A stretch of 64,000 nt of DNA, from the NCBI RefSeq assembly GCF_000474945.1, contig NZ_KI440838.1:99433-163432 (forward strand), written 5' to 3'. This DNA comes from Solimonas soli DSM 21787. GTDB lineage: Bacteria; Pseudomonadota; Gammaproteobacteria; Nevskiales; Nevskiaceae. This document shows, piece after piece, positions 38,916 through 49,926 of this stretch (its first letter is position 1; every line of letters starts with the position of its first letter). The position numbers were made by a program, and so were the translations under genes. A model generated the notes under the pieces. The model was given only the letters and a program-made list of their open reading frames with translations, did not search any database and was not told where the DNA came from.

Positions 38916-41603
38916 ATGGCCACGATCCACGTAGACGGCAAGCAGTACGAGGTCAACGGCGCCGAGAATCTATTGGAAGCCTGCCTCAACCTCGGCCTCG
39001 ACATTCCGTATTTCTGCTGGCATCCGGCGCTCGGCAGCGTCGGCGCCTGTCGCCAGTGCGCGGTGAAGGCGTTCCGCGACGAGAACGACAAGCAGGGCCG
39101 CATCGTCATGTCGTGCATGACGCCGGCCTCGAACGGCACGTTCATCTCGATCGACGACGAGGAGGCCAAGCAGTTCCGCGAGGCCATCGTCGAGTTCCTG
39201 ATGACCAACCATCCGCACGACTGCCCGGTCTGCGAGGAAGGCGGCCACTGCCATCTGCAGGACATGACGGTGATGACCGGCCACCACAGCCGCTCCTACC
39301 GTTTCGACAAGCGCACGCACCTCAATCAGGATCTCGGCCCGTTCATCGGTCACGAGATGAACCGCTGCATCTCCTGCTACCGCTGCGTGCGCTACTACAA
39401 GGACTATGCCGGCGGCACCGATCTCGGCGTCTACGGCGCGGCCGCCAACGTCTACTTCGGCCGACCGGAAGACGGCACGCTCGAATCCGAGTTCTCCGGC
39501 AACCTCACCGAGGTCTGCCCGACCGGCGTATTCACCGACAAGACCCACAGCGAGCGCTACAACCGCAAGTGGGACATGCAGTACGCGCCGAGCATCTGCG
39601 AGAGCTGCGCGGTCGGCTGCAACCTCTCGCCGGGCGAGCGCTACGGCGAGATCCGCCGTGTCGAGAACCGCTATCACGGCGAACTCAACGGCTACTTCCT
39701 CTGCGATCGCGGCCGCTTCGGTTACGGCTATACCAACCGCAAGGATCGTCCGCGCCAGCCGCTGGTCGCCGGCGAAGTGGTGACGCGCGAAACGGCGATC
39801 GCCGCCGCGACCGCGGCGCTGAAAGGCAAGAAGGTGCTCGGCATCGGCTCGCCGCGCGCCTCGCTCGAAGCCAATTACGCGCTGCGCGGCCTCGTCGGTG
39901 CCGAGGCCTTCCATGACGGCCACGCGCTCGGCGACGCCGCGCTCGTGCAGCTCGCGTTGGCCATCGTCCGCGACGGCCCGGTGCGCGCATCGACGATCAG
40001 CGAGATCGAAGGTGCCGATGCCGTACTGGTGCTCGGCGAGGACCCGACGGCGACCGCGCCGCGCTTCGCGCTGGCGATCCGCCAGGCCGCGCGCGGCAAG
40101 GGCAAGGCGCTCGCCGCCGAGAAGAAGCTCGCCGAGTGGCAGACCATCGCGCTCGCCGATCTCCTGCAGCGCGACAGTTATCCGGTGTTCATCGCCAGCG
40201 TCGACACGACGCGGCTCGACGACATCGCCCGCGCCACGCACCGCGCGGCGCCGGAAGATCTCGCGCGTCTCGGCTACGCGATCGCCCATGCGATCGACGC
40301 CAGCGCGCCGGCCGTCAGCGGCCTCGATGCCGCGACCGCCGAACTCGCGCAGACCATCGCCACGGCGCTCGCCTCGGCGAAGCGTCCGCTGGTGGTGTCC
40401 GGCACTGGCGCTGGCTCGCCGGCCGTGCTGCAGGCGGCGGCCAATGTCGCCTGGGCCTTGAAGGCGAAGAACGACGCGACCGGCCTCGCGCTGTCCTTGC
40501 CGGAAGCGAACAGCTTCGGCACCGCGCTGCTCGGCGGCGCCTCGCTCGAGGCGGCGCTGACGCAGATCGAGAGCGGCGCGGTCGACACGCTGGTCGTGCT
40601 CGAGAACGATCTCTACCGCCGCGCGCCGCAGGCCCGCGTCGAGGCCGCGCTGGCCCGCCTGAAGCACCTGATCGTCATCGATCACCAGGCGACGCCGACC
40701 GCCGCGCGCGCGCAGGTCGTGCTGCCGGCGGCGACGGTGTTCGAAGGCGACGGCACGCTGGTCAACTACGAAGGCCGCGCGCAGCGCTTCTTCCAGGTCT
40801 TCGATCCGACGTACTACGACAACAAGATCGGCCTCACCGAGTCCTGGCGCTGGCTCGCCGATCTCGAAGCGCGGTCGGCATGGAAGATCCTCGACGACGT
40901 CACCGCCGCGTGCGCGCAGGCGCTGCCGGCGCTGGCCGGCATCGTCGCCGCCGCGCCCGGCGCGGCGTTCCGCATCGACGGCCTCAAGGTCGCGCGCGAG
41001 CCGCACCGCTACTCGGGGCGCACGGCGATGCGCGCCAACCAGAGCGTGCACGAGCCGCGCCAGCCGCAGGATCCGGACACGGCGCTGAGCTTCTCGATGG
41101 AAGGCTACAACGGCACCGGCAGTCTCGACCGGCCGCCGGAGCTGACGCCGTATGCCTGGTCGCCCGGCTGGAACAGCCCGTCGGCCTGGAACAAGTTCCA
41201 GCAGGAGATCGGCGGCAGCCTGCGCGGCGGCGATCCGGGCAAGCAGCTGTTCGCGGCGGGCGCCGGCAAGCCGTACTTCGGCGAGGTGCCGGCGGCGTTC
41301 GCGCCGCGCGGCGATGCCTACCGCGTGCTGGCACTGCATCTGCACTTCGGCGGCGACGAGCTGTCGTCGCGCGCCGAGCCGATCGTCAAGCGCGCGTCGC
41401 CGGCCTTCGTCGCGATCAGCCGCGCCGATGCCGTGAAGAGCGGCGTCAACGGCCACGCGACGCTCGCCATCGACGGTGCGCAGCTCAGGCTGCCCACCTA
41501 CATCAGCGACACGCTGCCGGCCGGCACGATCGGCCTACCGGCGGGCTTCGCCGGCGTGCCGTTCTTCGTCCATGGCGCGCTCGCCACCGTGAGCGGGGGC
41601 TGA
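38916..41603 (+). CDS. nuoG: NADH-quinone oxidoreductase subunit G
   Basis: The 895-residue subunit starts with a ferredoxin-like [2Fe-2S] domain ([18 protein letters not shown]), a His/Cys [4Fe-4S] site [29 protein letters not shown] plus TEVCPTGV, and an extra cluster motif [15 protein letters not shown], then a molybdopterin-oxidoreductase-like region without the cofactor. The tail after residue 700 is lineage-variable and Ala-rich. It begins 6 bp after nuoF. Confidence 0.95.
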   Translation: MATIHVDGKQYEVNGAENLLEACLNLGLDIPYFCWHPALGSVGACRQCAVKAFRDENDKQGRIVMSCMTPASNGTFISIDDEEAKQFREAIVEFLMTNHPHDCPVCEEGGHCHLQDMTVMTGHHSRSYRFDKRTHLNQDLGPFIGHEMNRCISCYRCVRYYKDYAGGTDLGVYGAAANVYFGRPEDGTLESEFSGNLTEVCPTGVFTDKTHSERYNRKWDMQYAPSICESCAVGCNLSPGERYGEIRRVENRYHGELNGYFLCDRGRFGYGYTNRKDRPRQPLVAGEVVTRETAIAAATAALKGKKVLGIGSPRASLEANYALRGLVGAEAFHDGHALGDAALVQLALAIVRDGPVRASTISEIEGADAVLVLGEDPTATAPRFALAIRQAARGKGKALAAEKKLAEWQTIALADLLQRDSYPVFIASVDTTRLDDIARATHRAAPEDLARLGYAIAHAIDASAPAVSGLDAATAELAQTIATALASAKRPLVVSGTGAGSPAVLQAAANVAWALKAKNDATGLALSLPEANSFGTALLGGASLEAALTQIESGAVDTLVVLENDLYRRAPQARVEAALARLKHLIVIDHQATPTAARAQVVLPAATVFEGDGTLVNYEGRAQRFFQVFDPTYYDNKIGLTESWRWLADLEARSAWKILDDVTAACAQALPALAGIVAAAPGAAFRIDGLKVAREPHRYSGRTAMRANQSVHEPRQPQDPDTALSFSMEGYNGTGSLDRPPELTPYAWSPGWNSPSAWNKFQQEIGGSLRGGDPGKQLFAAGAGKPYFGEVPAAFAPRGDAYRVLALHLHFGGDELSSRAEPIVKRASPAFVAISRADAVKSGVNGHATLAIDGAQLRLPTYISDTLPAGTIGLPAGFAGVPFFVHGALATVSGG

Positions 41604-41608
41604 GGCGC

Positions 41609-42622
41609 ATGGACGCGATTGCCAACTGGTTCGCCGCGCACCCGCAGTTCAGCGCGGCGCTGATCGCCTGCGTGAAGGCCGTCGTCATCCTGCTGGCGAC
41701 GGTGCTGGTCGCGGCATGGATGATCTGGCTCGAGCGCCGCCTGCTCGGCCTCTGGCAGGACCGCTACGGCCCGAACCGCATCGGTCCGTTCGGTCTCGGC
41801 CAGGTCGTCGCCGACATGATCAAGATCTTCTTCAAGGAAGACTGGATTCCGCCGTTCGTCGACAAGTTCACCTTCATCTTCGCGCCGGCGCTGGCCATGG
41901 GCCTGATGCTGATGATGTTCGCCGTCGTGCCGGTGGTGCCCGGCTGGGGCGTCGCCGATCTCAACATCGGCCTGCTGCTGTTCCTCGCGCTGGCCGGCCT
42001 CGAGGTGTACGCGGTGATGCTCGGCGGCTGGTCGAGCAACAGCAAGTACGCCCTGCTCGGCGGCCTGCGCGTGACCGCGCAGACGGTGTCGTACGAGGTG
42101 TTCATGGGCATCGCGCTGATGGGCATCGTCATGCTCGCCGGCAGTTTCAATCTGCGCGACATCGTCCAGCACCAGATCGATGGCTACTGGAATATCATTC
42201 CGCAGTTCTTCGGCTTCTGTACCTTCGTGGTCGCCGCGGTCGCAGTCGTGCACCGCACGCCGTTCGATCTGCCGGAAGCCGAATCGGAACTGGCGGCCGG
42301 CTTCCACACCGAATATTCGGGCATGAAGTTCGGCATGTTCTTCGTCGGCGAGTACGTCGGCATCGTGCTGGTGTCGGCCATCACCGTCGTGCTGTTCTTC
42401 GGCGGCTGGAGCGGACCGGGCGTCGCGAGCCATCCCTGGCTGGCGTTTCCGTGGTTTGCGCTCAAGTGCCTGTTCTTCATGTCCGGCTTCATCCTCTTGC
42501 GCGCGTCGCTGCCGCGTCCGCGCTACGACCAGATGATGGCCGCCGGCTGGAAGGTCTGCCTGCCGCTGTCCCTGATCAATCTGCTCGGCACGGCCGCCGT
42601 CGTGCTCGCGCAAGGAAGCTGA
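41609..42622 (+). CDS. nuoH: NADH-quinone oxidoreductase subunit H
   Basis: The 337-residue membrane subunit links the quinone site to the proton channels. It has eight to nine helices and ND1 signatures: [20 protein letters not shown] (about 42-61) and the acidic loop [20 protein letters not shown] (about 214-233). Spacing and length match E. coli NuoH (325). Confidence 0.97.
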   Translation: MDAIANWFAAHPQFSAALIACVKAVVILLATVLVAAWMIWLERRLLGLWQDRYGPNRIGPFGLGQVVADMIKIFFKEDWIPPFVDKFTFIFAPALAMGLMLMMFAVVPVVPGWGVADLNIGLLLFLALAGLEVYAVMLGGWSSNSKYALLGGLRVTAQTVSYEVFMGIALMGIVMLAGSFNLRDIVQHQIDGYWNIIPQFFGFCTFVVAAVAVVHRTPFDLPEAESELAAGFHTEYSGMKFGMFFVGEYVGIVLVSAITVVLFFGGWSGPGVASHPWLAFPWFALKCLFFMSGFILLRASLPRPRYDQMMAAGWKVCLPLSLINLLGTAAVVLAQGS

Positions 42623-42623
42623 A

Positions 42624-43214
42624 ATGGCCGATCACAATGCCAACGACACGGGTGCCGATACCTCGGTGTTTGCGCTGCTGAAGGGCATTCTCTGGGGCAT
42701 CTATACCCAGCTGCGCAGCATCGTGATGATCTTCTCGCACGCGTTCCGCAAGCGCGACGTCATTCCGTATCCGGAAGTGAAGCCCTACCTGCCGCCGCGC
42801 TACCGCGGGCGCATCGTGCTGACGCGCGATCCGGACGGCGAGGAGCGCTGCGTCGCCTGCAACCTCTGCGCGGTAGCCTGCCCGGTCGGCTGCATCTCGC
42901 TGCAGAAAGCGGAGAAGGAGGACGGCCGCTGGTATCCGGAGTGGTTCCGCATCAACTTCTCGCGCTGCATCTTCTGCGGCCTCTGCGAGGAAGCCTGTCC
43001 GACGACGGCGATCCAGCTGACGCCGGACTTCGAGCTCGCCGAGTACAAGCGTCAGAGCCTGGTCTACGAAAAGGAAGACCTCTTGATCAGCGGCACCGGC
43101 AAGTATCCGGACTACAACTTCTACCGCGTCGCCGGCATGGCGATCGCCGGCAAGCCGAAGGGCGCGGCGGCGAACGAAGCGGCGCCGGTGAACGTGAAGA
43201 GCCTGCTGCCATGA
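42624..43214 (+). CDS. nuoI: NADH-quinone oxidoreductase subunit I
   Basis: The 196-residue subunit has two ferredoxin-type motifs, [15 protein letters not shown] and [15 protein letters not shown], which bind the N6a and N6b [4Fe-4S] clusters leading to N2. The N-terminal amphipathic segment ([20 protein letters not shown]) anchors it to the membrane arm. AAGGAAG precedes the ATG; the stop overlaps nuoJ (ATGA). Confidence 0.97.
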   Translation: MADHNANDTGADTSVFALLKGILWGIYTQLRSIVMIFSHAFRKRDVIPYPEVKPYLPPRYRGRIVLTRDPDGEERCVACNLCAVACPVGCISLQKAEKEDGRWYPEWFRINFSRCIFCGLCEEACPTTAIQLTPDFELAEYKRQSLVYEKEDLLISGTGKYPDYNFYRVAGMAIAGKPKGAAANEAAPVNVKSLLP

Positions 43215-43714
43215 CGCTCTCCGCCGCCAATCTGTTTTTCTACTTCGCCGCGCTGATCGCGGTGGTCTCGACGCTGTTCGTGATCACCGGCAAGAATCCG
43301 GTGCACGCGCTGCTGAACCTGGTGGTGTCGCTGCTCGCGGTGGCCGGCATGTTCTTCATGCTCGGCGCGCCGTTCGCCGGCGTGCTCGAAGTCATCGTCT
43401 ACGCCGGCGCCATCATGGTGCTGTTCGTGTTCGTGGTGATGATGCTGAACCTCGGCAAGGCGACCACCGAGCAGGAACGGGCGTGGCTCAAGCCGCGCAG
43501 CTGGCTGGCGCCGGCCGCGCTCGCCGGCCTGCTGCTCGCCGGCCTGCTGACGGTGCTGGCCGGCGGCGGCGGTCATCCGGCGGCGCTCGCCGAAGTCGAC
43601 GCCAAGCAGGTCGGCATCGTGCTGTTCGGTCCCTACCTGCTCGCCGTGGAGCTGGCTTCGATGCTGCTGCTGGCGGCGCTGGTCGCCGCCTACCATCTCG
43701 GCAAGCACGACTAA
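43211..43714 (+). CDS. nuoJ: NADH-quinone oxidoreductase subunit J
   Basis: The 167-residue membrane subunit has five helices with ND6-type features: [15 protein letters not shown] and the pi-bulge helix [19 protein letters not shown]. The start ATG overlaps the nuoI stop. The loop after helix three ([18 protein letters not shown]) is normal. Confidence 0.95.
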   Translation: MTLSAANLFFYFAALIAVVSTLFVITGKNPVHALLNLVVSLLAVAGMFFMLGAPFAGVLEVIVYAGAIMVLFVFVVMMLNLGKATTEQERAWLKPRSWLAPAALAGLLLAGLLTVLAGGGGHPAALAEVDAKQVGIVLFGPYLLAVELASMLLLAALVAAYHLGKHD

Positions 43715-43725
43715 CAAGAACGACT

Positions 43726-44049
43726 ATGGAAACGACCGCATTGGTGGGCATCCCGATGGAGCAGGGGCTGGCGGTTTCCGCCGTCCTGTTCTGCCTCGGA
43801 CTCGCCGGCGTGATGGTGCGCCGGAACATCCTGTTTATGCTGATGTCGCTCGAGGTCATGATGAACTCGGCGGCGCTCGCCTTCGTCACCGCCGGCAGCC
43901 GCTGGCAGCAGGCCGACGGCCAGGTCATGTTCATCCTCGTGCTGTCGCTGGCCGCCGCCGAGGCTTCGGTCGGCCTGGCGATCCTCATGCAGCTGTACCG
44001 ACGCTTCCACACGCTGGACGTGGACAGCGCGTCCGAGATGAGGGGCTGA
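43726..44049 (+). CDS. nuoK: NADH-quinone oxidoreductase subunit K
   Basis: The 107-residue membrane subunit has three helices with the two conserved membrane glutamates of Nuo[17 protein letters not shown] (Glu near 40) and [16 protein letters not shown] (Glu near 76). These take part in the central proton pathway. It begins 11 bp after nuoJ. Confidence 0.96.
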   Translation: METTALVGIPMEQGLAVSAVLFCLGLAGVMVRRNILFMLMSLEVMMNSAALAFVTAGSRWQQADGQVMFILVLSLAAAEASVGLAILMQLYRRFHTLDVDSASEMRG

Positions 44050-44053
44050 GACG

Positions 44054-45898
44054 ATGCATCTCCTGTTCCTCGTCTTTCTCTTCCCGCTGCTCGGCTTCGT
44101 CACGCTGGCGATCGGCCGCCGGCATTTTTCGGAGAACGCCGCGGCGGTCGTCGGCGTCGGCTCCATCGGCCTGTCGGCGCTGCTCACGGCGTTCATCGGC
44201 CTGCAGTTCTACCAGCTGCCGGCGGGCGCGTCGTACACGCAGCTGCTGTGGACCTGGATGAGCGTCGACGGCTTCGCGCCGAACTTCGCGCTGCGCCTCG
44301 ACCAGCTGTCGATGCTGATGATGAGCGTCATCACGGGCGTCGGTTTCTTCATCCACCTGTTCGCCTCTTGGTACATGCGCGGCGACGATTCGTACCCGCG
44401 CTTCTTCGCCTACATGAACCTGTTCGTCGCGGCGATGCTGTTCCTCGTCCTCGGCGACAACCTGTTGTTCCTGTACTTCGGCTGGGAAGGCGTCGGCCTG
44501 GCGTCGTACCTGCTGATCGGCTTCTGGTACCAGGACCCGGCCAACGGCGCCGCGGCGCGCAAGGCCTTCGTCGTCACGCGCGTCGGCGACACCTTCATGG
44601 CGATCGGCCTGTTCATCCTCTTCCATGAACTCGGCACGCTAGACATCCAGCAACTGCTGACGCTGGCGCCGCAGAAGTGGGCGGAAGGCAGCCCGATGGT
44701 GACGGCGGCGGCACTGCTGCTGCTCGGCGGCGCGGTCGGCAAGTCGGCGCAGCTGCCGCTGCAGACCTGGTTGCCGGACGCCATGGCCGGCCCGACGCCG
44801 GTTTCGGCGCTGATCCACGCGGCGACCATGGTCACCGCCGGCGTCTATCTGATCGCCCGCACGCACACGATCTTCGAGCTGGCGCCCTGCGTGCTCGAAC
44901 TGGTCGGCTGGGTTGGCGGCGTGACGCTGCTGATGGCCGGCTTCATCGCCCTGACGCAGAGCGACATCAAGAAGGTGCTGGCGTACTCGACGATGTCGCA
45001 GATCGGCTACATGTTCCTGGCGCTCGGCGCCGGTGCGTATCAGCCGGCGGTGTTCCACCTGATGACGCACGCCTTCTTCAAGGCGCTGCTGTTCCTCTCG
45101 GCCGGCTCGGTGATCCTCGCCTGCCATCACGAGCAGAACATCTTCAAGATGGGCGGCCTGCGCACGCGGATTCCGTTCACCTTCTGGGTGTTCCTGATCG
45201 GCTCGCTCGGCCTCGTCGCCTTCCCGCTGACGTCCGGCTTCTTCTCGAAGGACGAGATCCTGTTCCAGGCCTGGGCCTACGGCCACAAGCCGTTCTTCTG
45301 GATGGGCCTCGCCGGCGCCTTCATGACCGCGCTGTACACCTTCCGCCTGATCTTCATCGCCTTCTTCGGCGAGGCGCACGGTCACGACGTCCACAAACCG
45401 CACGGCGTCGACCACACGCTGCCGCTCGCGGTGCTCGCCGTCGCGGCGCTGCTCGGCGGCCTGATCCACATCCCGCTCGACGCGGTGCTGCCGCAGGCGG
45501 CGATCCCCGAAGAACTCGAACCGATGAAGCACACGCTGGCGATCGCGTCGGTCGGCGTGTCCTTCCTCGGCATCTTCCTGGCCTGGTACTTCTTCCTGAA
45601 GAACCGCGCCGCCTCGGCGGCGATCCGCAACTCGGCGATCGGCACGCTGCTGTTCCGCTGGTGGAATGCCGCCTTCGGTTTCGACTGGCTCTACGACAAG
45701 CTGTTCGTGCGGCCGTACCTGTTCATCGTCCACGCCAACCGTCACGACATCGCCGACCAGGCGATCGGTCAGATTCCGCGGCTGGTGCTGGCCCTCAATG
45801 CGCGCCTGACGCGTACGCAGACCGGCCAGCTGCGCTGGTATGCCGGCGCGACCGCCGCTGGCGCGGTTGTCGTGATCGCTGCGGTGATCCTCCTATGA
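44054..45898 (+). CDS. nuoL: NADH-quinone oxidoreductase subunit L
   Basis: The 614-residue antiporter-like subunit has about 16 helices. The proton-path residues lie in [19 protein letters not shown] (Glu near 141), [20 protein letters not shown] (Lys near 226) and [16 protein letters not shown]. The long lateral helix spans the last 100 residues. The stop overlaps the nuoM start (ATGA). Confidence 0.97.
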   Translation: MHLLFLVFLFPLLGFVTLAIGRRHFSENAAAVVGVGSIGLSALLTAFIGLQFYQLPAGASYTQLLWTWMSVDGFAPNFALRLDQLSMLMMSVITGVGFFIHLFASWYMRGDDSYPRFFAYMNLFVAAMLFLVLGDNLLFLYFGWEGVGLASYLLIGFWYQDPANGAAARKAFVVTRVGDTFMAIGLFILFHELGTLDIQQLLTLAPQKWAEGSPMVTAAALLLLGGAVGKSAQLPLQTWLPDAMAGPTPVSALIHAATMVTAGVYLIARTHTIFELAPCVLELVGWVGGVTLLMAGFIALTQSDIKKVLAYSTMSQIGYMFLALGAGAYQPAVFHLMTHAFFKALLFLSAGSVILACHHEQNIFKMGGLRTRIPFTFWVFLIGSLGLVAFPLTSGFFSKDEILFQAWAYGHKPFFWMGLAGAFMTALYTFRLIFIAFFGEAHGHDVHKPHGVDHTLPLAVLAVAALLGGLIHIPLDAVLPQAAIPEELEPMKHTLAIASVGVSFLGIFLAWYFFLKNRAASAAIRNSAIGTLLFRWWNAAFGFDWLYDKLFVRPYLFIVHANRHDIADQAIGQIPRLVLALNARLTRTQTGQLRWYAGATAAGAVVVIAAVILL

Positions 45899-47427
45899 TT
45901 CTGCTCTGGCTCATCCTCATCCCCTTCATCGGCGGCCTGCTGGCCTGGCAGGGCGAGCGCACGGTCGGCCGCGGCTTCCCGCGCTGGATCGCGCTGGCGA
46001 CGATGCTGCTCGCGCTCGGCATCTCGGTCTGGCTGTGGATGGTCGGCGACTGGTCGCTGGAAGCGGTCGGCGGCGTGCCGCGCTGGACCATCGAATACCA
46101 GGTGCCGTGGATTCCGCGCTTCGGCATCTCGCTGCATCTGGCGATGGACGGCCTGTCGCTGATGCTGGTCGTGCTGACCAATCTGCTCGGCGTGATGGCG
46201 GTGGCCTGTTCCTGGCGCGAGATCGACCGCAACGTCGGCTTCTTCCATCTGAACCTGCTGTGGAACCTGGGCGGCGTCGTCGGCGTGTTCCTCACGCTCG
46301 ATCTGTTCCTGTTCTTCTTCCTCTGGGAAATGATGCTGGTGCCGATGTACTTCCTGATCGCGCTGTGGGGACACAACGCGCCGGGCGGCAAGGGACGCAT
46401 CTACGCGGCGACCAAGTTCTTCATCTTCACGCAGGCGTCCGGCCTGGTCATGCTGCTGGCGATCCTCGGCCTGGTCATCGTGCATTACCAGAACACCGGC
46501 ATCATCACCTTCGACTACATGGACCTCTTGAAGACCGAGATGGCGCCGAACGTCGAGATGATCCTCATGCTCGGCTTCTTCATCGCCTTCGCGGTCAAGA
46601 CGCCGATGGTGCCGCTGCACTCCTGGCTGCCGGACGCGCACTCGCAGGCGCCGACCGCCGGTTCGGTCGATCTCGCCGGCATCCTGCTGAAGACGGCGGC
46701 CTACGGCATGCTGCGTTTCGCGCTGCCGATCTTCCCGAACGCCTCGGCCGCCTTCGCGCCGGTCGCGATGTGGTTCGGCGTGCTCGGCATTCTCTACGGG
46801 GCTTTCCTCTGCTTCGCGCAGAACGACATCAAGCGTCTGGTCGCATATTCGTCGGTCAGCCACATGGGCTTCGTGCTGATCGGCATCTACTCGGGCACGC
46901 CGCAGGCGCTGCAGGGCGTCGTCGTGCAGATGCTCGCGCACGGCCTTTCCGCCGGGGCGCTGTTCATCCTCTGCGGCGAAATCTACGAACGTCTGCACAC
47001 GCGCGAGCTGAGCAAGATGGGCGGCCTGTGGGCGCGCTTCCCTTATCTGCCGCCGATCGCACTGTTCTTCTCGGTCGCCGCGCTCGGCCTGCCGGGCCTC
47101 GGCAACTTCGTCGGCGAGTTCCTGATCCTGCTCGGCAGCTGGAAAGTGAACATGCTGATCACGGCGATCGCCTCGACCGGCCTGATCCTCGGCGCCGTCT
47201 ACTCGCTGATCCTCGTGCAGCGCGCCTTCCACGGCGCGCCCGCAGAAGGGGCGCCGCCGCTGAAGGATCTCGGCAAGCGTGAACTCGGCATGATGGCCGT
47301 GCTGATGGCACTGCTGCTGGCCCTCGGCCTCCACCCGCAAACCGTACTCGACACGTCCGCCGCCTCGATGCACCAGGTCCACAGCATCTATAGCGCCGCC
47401 CAGGCCCTGACGGGGGTGACGCCGTGA
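45895..47427 (+). CDS. nuoM: NADH-quinone oxidoreductase subunit M
   Basis: The 510-residue antiporter-like subunit has 14 helices. Conserved residues are in FFFLWEMMLVPMYFLIALWG (Glu near 146), VKTPMVPLHSWLPDAHSQAP (Lys near 236) and DIKRLVAYSSVSHMGFV. Both ends overlap neighbours by 4 bp (ATGA and GTGA), which indicates translational coupling. Confidence 0.97.
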   Translation: MILLWLILIPFIGGLLAWQGERTVGRGFPRWIALATMLLALGISVWLWMVGDWSLEAVGGVPRWTIEYQVPWIPRFGISLHLAMDGLSLMLVVLTNLLGVMAVACSWREIDRNVGFFHLNLLWNLGGVVGVFLTLDLFLFFFLWEMMLVPMYFLIALWGHNAPGGKGRIYAATKFFIFTQASGLVMLLAILGLVIVHYQNTGIITFDYMDLLKTEMAPNVEMILMLGFFIAFAVKTPMVPLHSWLPDAHSQAPTAGSVDLAGILLKTAAYGMLRFALPIFPNASAAFAPVAMWFGVLGILYGAFLCFAQNDIKRLVAYSSVSHMGFVLIGIYSGTPQALQGVVVQMLAHGLSAGALFILCGEIYERLHTRELSKMGGLWARFPYLPPIALFFSVAALGLPGLGNFVGEFLILLGSWKVNMLITAIASTGLILGAVYSLILVQRAFHGAPAEGAPPLKDLGKRELGMMAVLMALLLALGLHPQTVLDTSAASMHQVHSIYSAAQALTGVTP

Positions 47428-48890
47428 CGTTCACGTCCGAACACCTGGCCGCGCTGGCGCCGATCCTGCTGCTCTCGGCGACGATCGTCGCCGTGATGCT
47501 GGCGATCGCCTTCAACCGCCGCCACTGGGGCAATGCGACGACCGCCGTGGTCGGCCTCAACGTCGCCCTGCTGTCCTGCATCTGGCTGATCTGGAGCGAT
47601 CACCCGGACACCATCGTCACGCCGCTGTTCGTCATCGACGGCTACGCGCTGTTCTACATGGCCCTGATCCTGGTCACGACGCTGGCGACGGCGACGCTCT
47701 CGCACGCCTACCTCGAGCGCTTTCGCGGCGAGAGGGAGGAGATGTACCTGCTGCTGACGCTGTCGGCGCTCGGCGGCCTGACGCTGGCCTGCGCGCAGCA
47801 TTTCGCCTCGCTGTTCATCGGCCTGGAACTGCTCAGCGTGCCGCTGTACGCGATGATCGCCTACCCGGTGAAGAGCCGGCGTCCGCTCGAAGGCGGCCTG
47901 AAGTACCTCGTGCTGTCGGCGGTGGCCTCGGCCTTCCTGCTGTTCGGCATCGCGCTGATCTATTCGCAGGCCGGCAGCCTCGCCTTCGCCGACATCGGTC
48001 CGTACTTCGCAGGCGTCGGCGCCATGCCCGGCAGCCCGGTGGCGCTGATCGGCGGCGCGCTGCTGCTGATCGGCCTCGCCTTCAAGCTCTCGCTGGTGCC
48101 GTTCCATCTGTGGACGCCGGACGTCTACGAGGGTGCGCCGGCGCCGGTCGCCGCCTATCTGGCGACGGTGTCGAAGGTCGCGGTGTTCGCGGTGCTGACG
48201 CGCTACTTCGTCGAGGCCGGCGGCTACTACCAGACCTCGCTGGTCAGCGTGCTCGGCTGGCTGGCCTTCGCGTCGATCTTCGTCGGCAACCTGCTCGCGG
48301 TGCGGCAGAACAACGTCAAGCGCATGCTGGCGTACTCGTCGATCGCCCACTTCGGCTACTGCATGGTCGGCCTCGTCGCCGGCGGCCCGCTGGCGGTCGA
48401 AGCGGTCGGCGCGTACCTGATGACCTACGTCGTCACCTCGATCGGCGCCTTCGGCGTCGTCACCCTGACCTCGAGCGCCGGCGACGAGCGCGATGCCGAC
48501 GTGATCTACGACTACCGCGGCCTGTTCTGGCGCCGGCCGTACCTGGCCTCGATCCTCACGGCCATGCTGCTGTCGCTGGCCGGCATCCCGCTGACGGCCG
48601 GCTTCATCGGCAAGTTCTACATCATCGCCGCCGGTCTCGACGGCCATCAATGGTGGCTGCTCGGCGCCGTCGTGGTCGGCAGCGCGATCGGCCTGTACTA
48701 CTACCTGCGCCTGCTGATCTCGCTGTTCCTGCTCGATCCATCGAAGCACCGCTTCGCCGCCTCGCTCGACTGGGCGCAGCGCGCCGGCGGCATCATGGTG
48801 CTGCTGGCCATGGTGCTGATGCTGGCGCTCGGTGTTTTCCCGCAACCCTTCATCCATCTCCTGCAGCTGTCGGCGCTGGCGCCGGGCTGA
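47424..48890 (+). CDS. nuoN: NADH-quinone oxidoreductase subunit N
   Basis: The 488-residue antiporter-like subunit starts with GTG overlapping the nuoM stop. Family residues occur in LFIGLELLSVPLYAMIAY (Glu near 137), FKLSLVPFHLWTPDVYEGAP (Lys near 218) and NVKRMLAYSSIAHFGYC. It is the last nuo gene and is followed 22 bp later by a terminator hairpin. Confidence 0.97.
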   Translation: MTFTSEHLAALAPILLLSATIVAVMLAIAFNRRHWGNATTAVVGLNVALLSCIWLIWSDHPDTIVTPLFVIDGYALFYMALILVTTLATATLSHAYLERFRGEREEMYLLLTLSALGGLTLACAQHFASLFIGLELLSVPLYAMIAYPVKSRRPLEGGLKYLVLSAVASAFLLFGIALIYSQAGSLAFADIGPYFAGVGAMPGSPVALIGGALLLIGLAFKLSLVPFHLWTPDVYEGAPAPVAAYLATVSKVAVFAVLTRYFVEAGGYYQTSLVSVLGWLAFASIFVGNLLAVRQNNVKRMLAYSSIAHFGYCMVGLVAGGPLAVEAVGAYLMTYVVTSIGAFGVVTLTSSAGDERDADVIYDYRGLFWRRPYLASILTAMLLSLAGIPLTAGFIGKFYIIAAGLDGHQWWLLGAVVVGSAIGLYYYLRLLISLFLLDPSKHRFAASLDWAQRAGGIMVLLAMVLMLALGVFPQPFIHLLQLSALAPG

Positions 48891-48911
48891 GACGAGGGAC
48901 GTGGCGCCAGA

Positions 48912-48942
48912 GGCCGTGCCCGCGAGGGCGCGGCCTTTTGTT
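48912..48942 (+). terminator. Rho-independent terminator of the nuo operon
   Basis: GGCCGTGCCC (48912-48921) pairs with GGGCGCGGCC (48926-48935) over ten positions with one G-U pair around GCGA, followed by TTTTGTT. Confidence 0.85.
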
Positions 48943-49066
48943 GGCCGGCGCACATCCACCGCCTTTGCGGCTGGCCTCGGCCCGTCTTTTCGCATAACGT
49001 GCTCGGGCAACGAGCCGTAACGGCAAGAACAGACCCAAGGGGAACCGGGCCCGGCCCGGCACGCGC

Positions 49067-49918
49067 ATGCAGGTGTACGAAAGATTCAAGCAGCTGGCGC
49101 GGCTGGCCTCGCGCGAAGAGTGGTACCGGCGCGTGGTGACGCCGGAGGTCGAGCAACTGATCGCACGCATGCCCAAGCCGGTCGGCAGCTTCGGCTACGA
49201 CGCCTGGGGCTACAGCGAGAATGCCGCCAAGCTCGGCCTCGGCGTCATCAAGCTGCTCTACGAAAAGTACTTCCGCGTCACCGCGCACGGGCTCGACAAC
49301 ATCCCGGCGCAGGGCCGCGTGCTGGTCGTCGCCAATCATTCCGGGCAGCTGCCGATGGACGGCATGCTGATCGGCGGCGCATTGGCCATGAACCCGCATG
49401 GCCCGCGCGCGCCGCGCGCGATGACCGAGCGCTTTTTCCCGACCGTGCCCTGGCTCGGCAGCATCCTCACCGGCATGGGCGCAGTGATCGGCGATCCGCT
49501 CAACTGCATCAAGATGCTCGAACAGGACGAGGCGATCATCGTCTTTCCCGAAGGCATCCGTGGATCGGGCAAGCCCTATCGCAAGCGCTATCAGCTGCAG
49601 CGCTTCGGCAACGGCTTCATGCATCTGGCGATGCAGACCGGGGCGCCGATCGTGCCGGTCGGCGTGGTCGGTTGCGAGGAAACCATGCCGGCGCTCGCCA
49701 ACATCGCGCCGCTGGCGCGCCTGCTGGGCCTGCCCTACGTGCCGCTCGCGCCGCTGCTGCCCCTGCCGGCGCGCGTGTATCTCAACTTCGGCGAAGCGAT
49801 CTGCTTCGACAAGAGTGCGGTCAGCGAGGAAGAAGTGACGGCGCGCGTCGAACTGGTCAAGGACAAGATCCGCGCGCTGATCGACCGTGGCCTCAACGAG
49901 CGCACGAGCGTGTTCTGA
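49067..49918 (+). CDS. Lysophospholipid acyltransferase-family protein (PlsC-like)
   Basis: The 283-residue protein has acyltransferase motifs: ANHSGQLPMDG (about 108-118), in place of the usual HxxxxD spacing, IVFPEGIRGSGKPY (about 162-175) and PIVPVGVVGCEET. The spacing between the His and Asp (HxxxxxxD) is typical of a diacylglycerol-acyltransferase-like branch rather than PlsC. The substrate is probably an acyl-CoA or acyl-ACP and a lysolipid or alcohol. It is 9 bp upstream of an SDR-family gene, with which it forms a pair. Confidence 0.85.
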   Translation: MQVYERFKQLARLASREEWYRRVVTPEVEQLIARMPKPVGSFGYDAWGYSENAAKLGLGVIKLLYEKYFRVTAHGLDNIPAQGRVLVVANHSGQLPMDGMLIGGALAMNPHGPRAPRAMTERFFPTVPWLGSILTGMGAVIGDPLNCIKMLEQDEAIIVFPEGIRGSGKPYRKRYQLQRFGNGFMHLAMQTGAPIVPVGVVGCEETMPALANIAPLARLLGLPYVPLAPLLPLPARVYLNFGEAICFDKSAVSEEEVTARVELVKDKIRALIDRGLNERTSVF

Positions 49919-49926
49919 ATGCGGCC

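Noticed and set aside
38970-41456. An 828-codon minus-strand frame across nuoG
   Set aside because: Fully antisense to nuoG, with repetitive Arg/Val/Ala composition and no motif.
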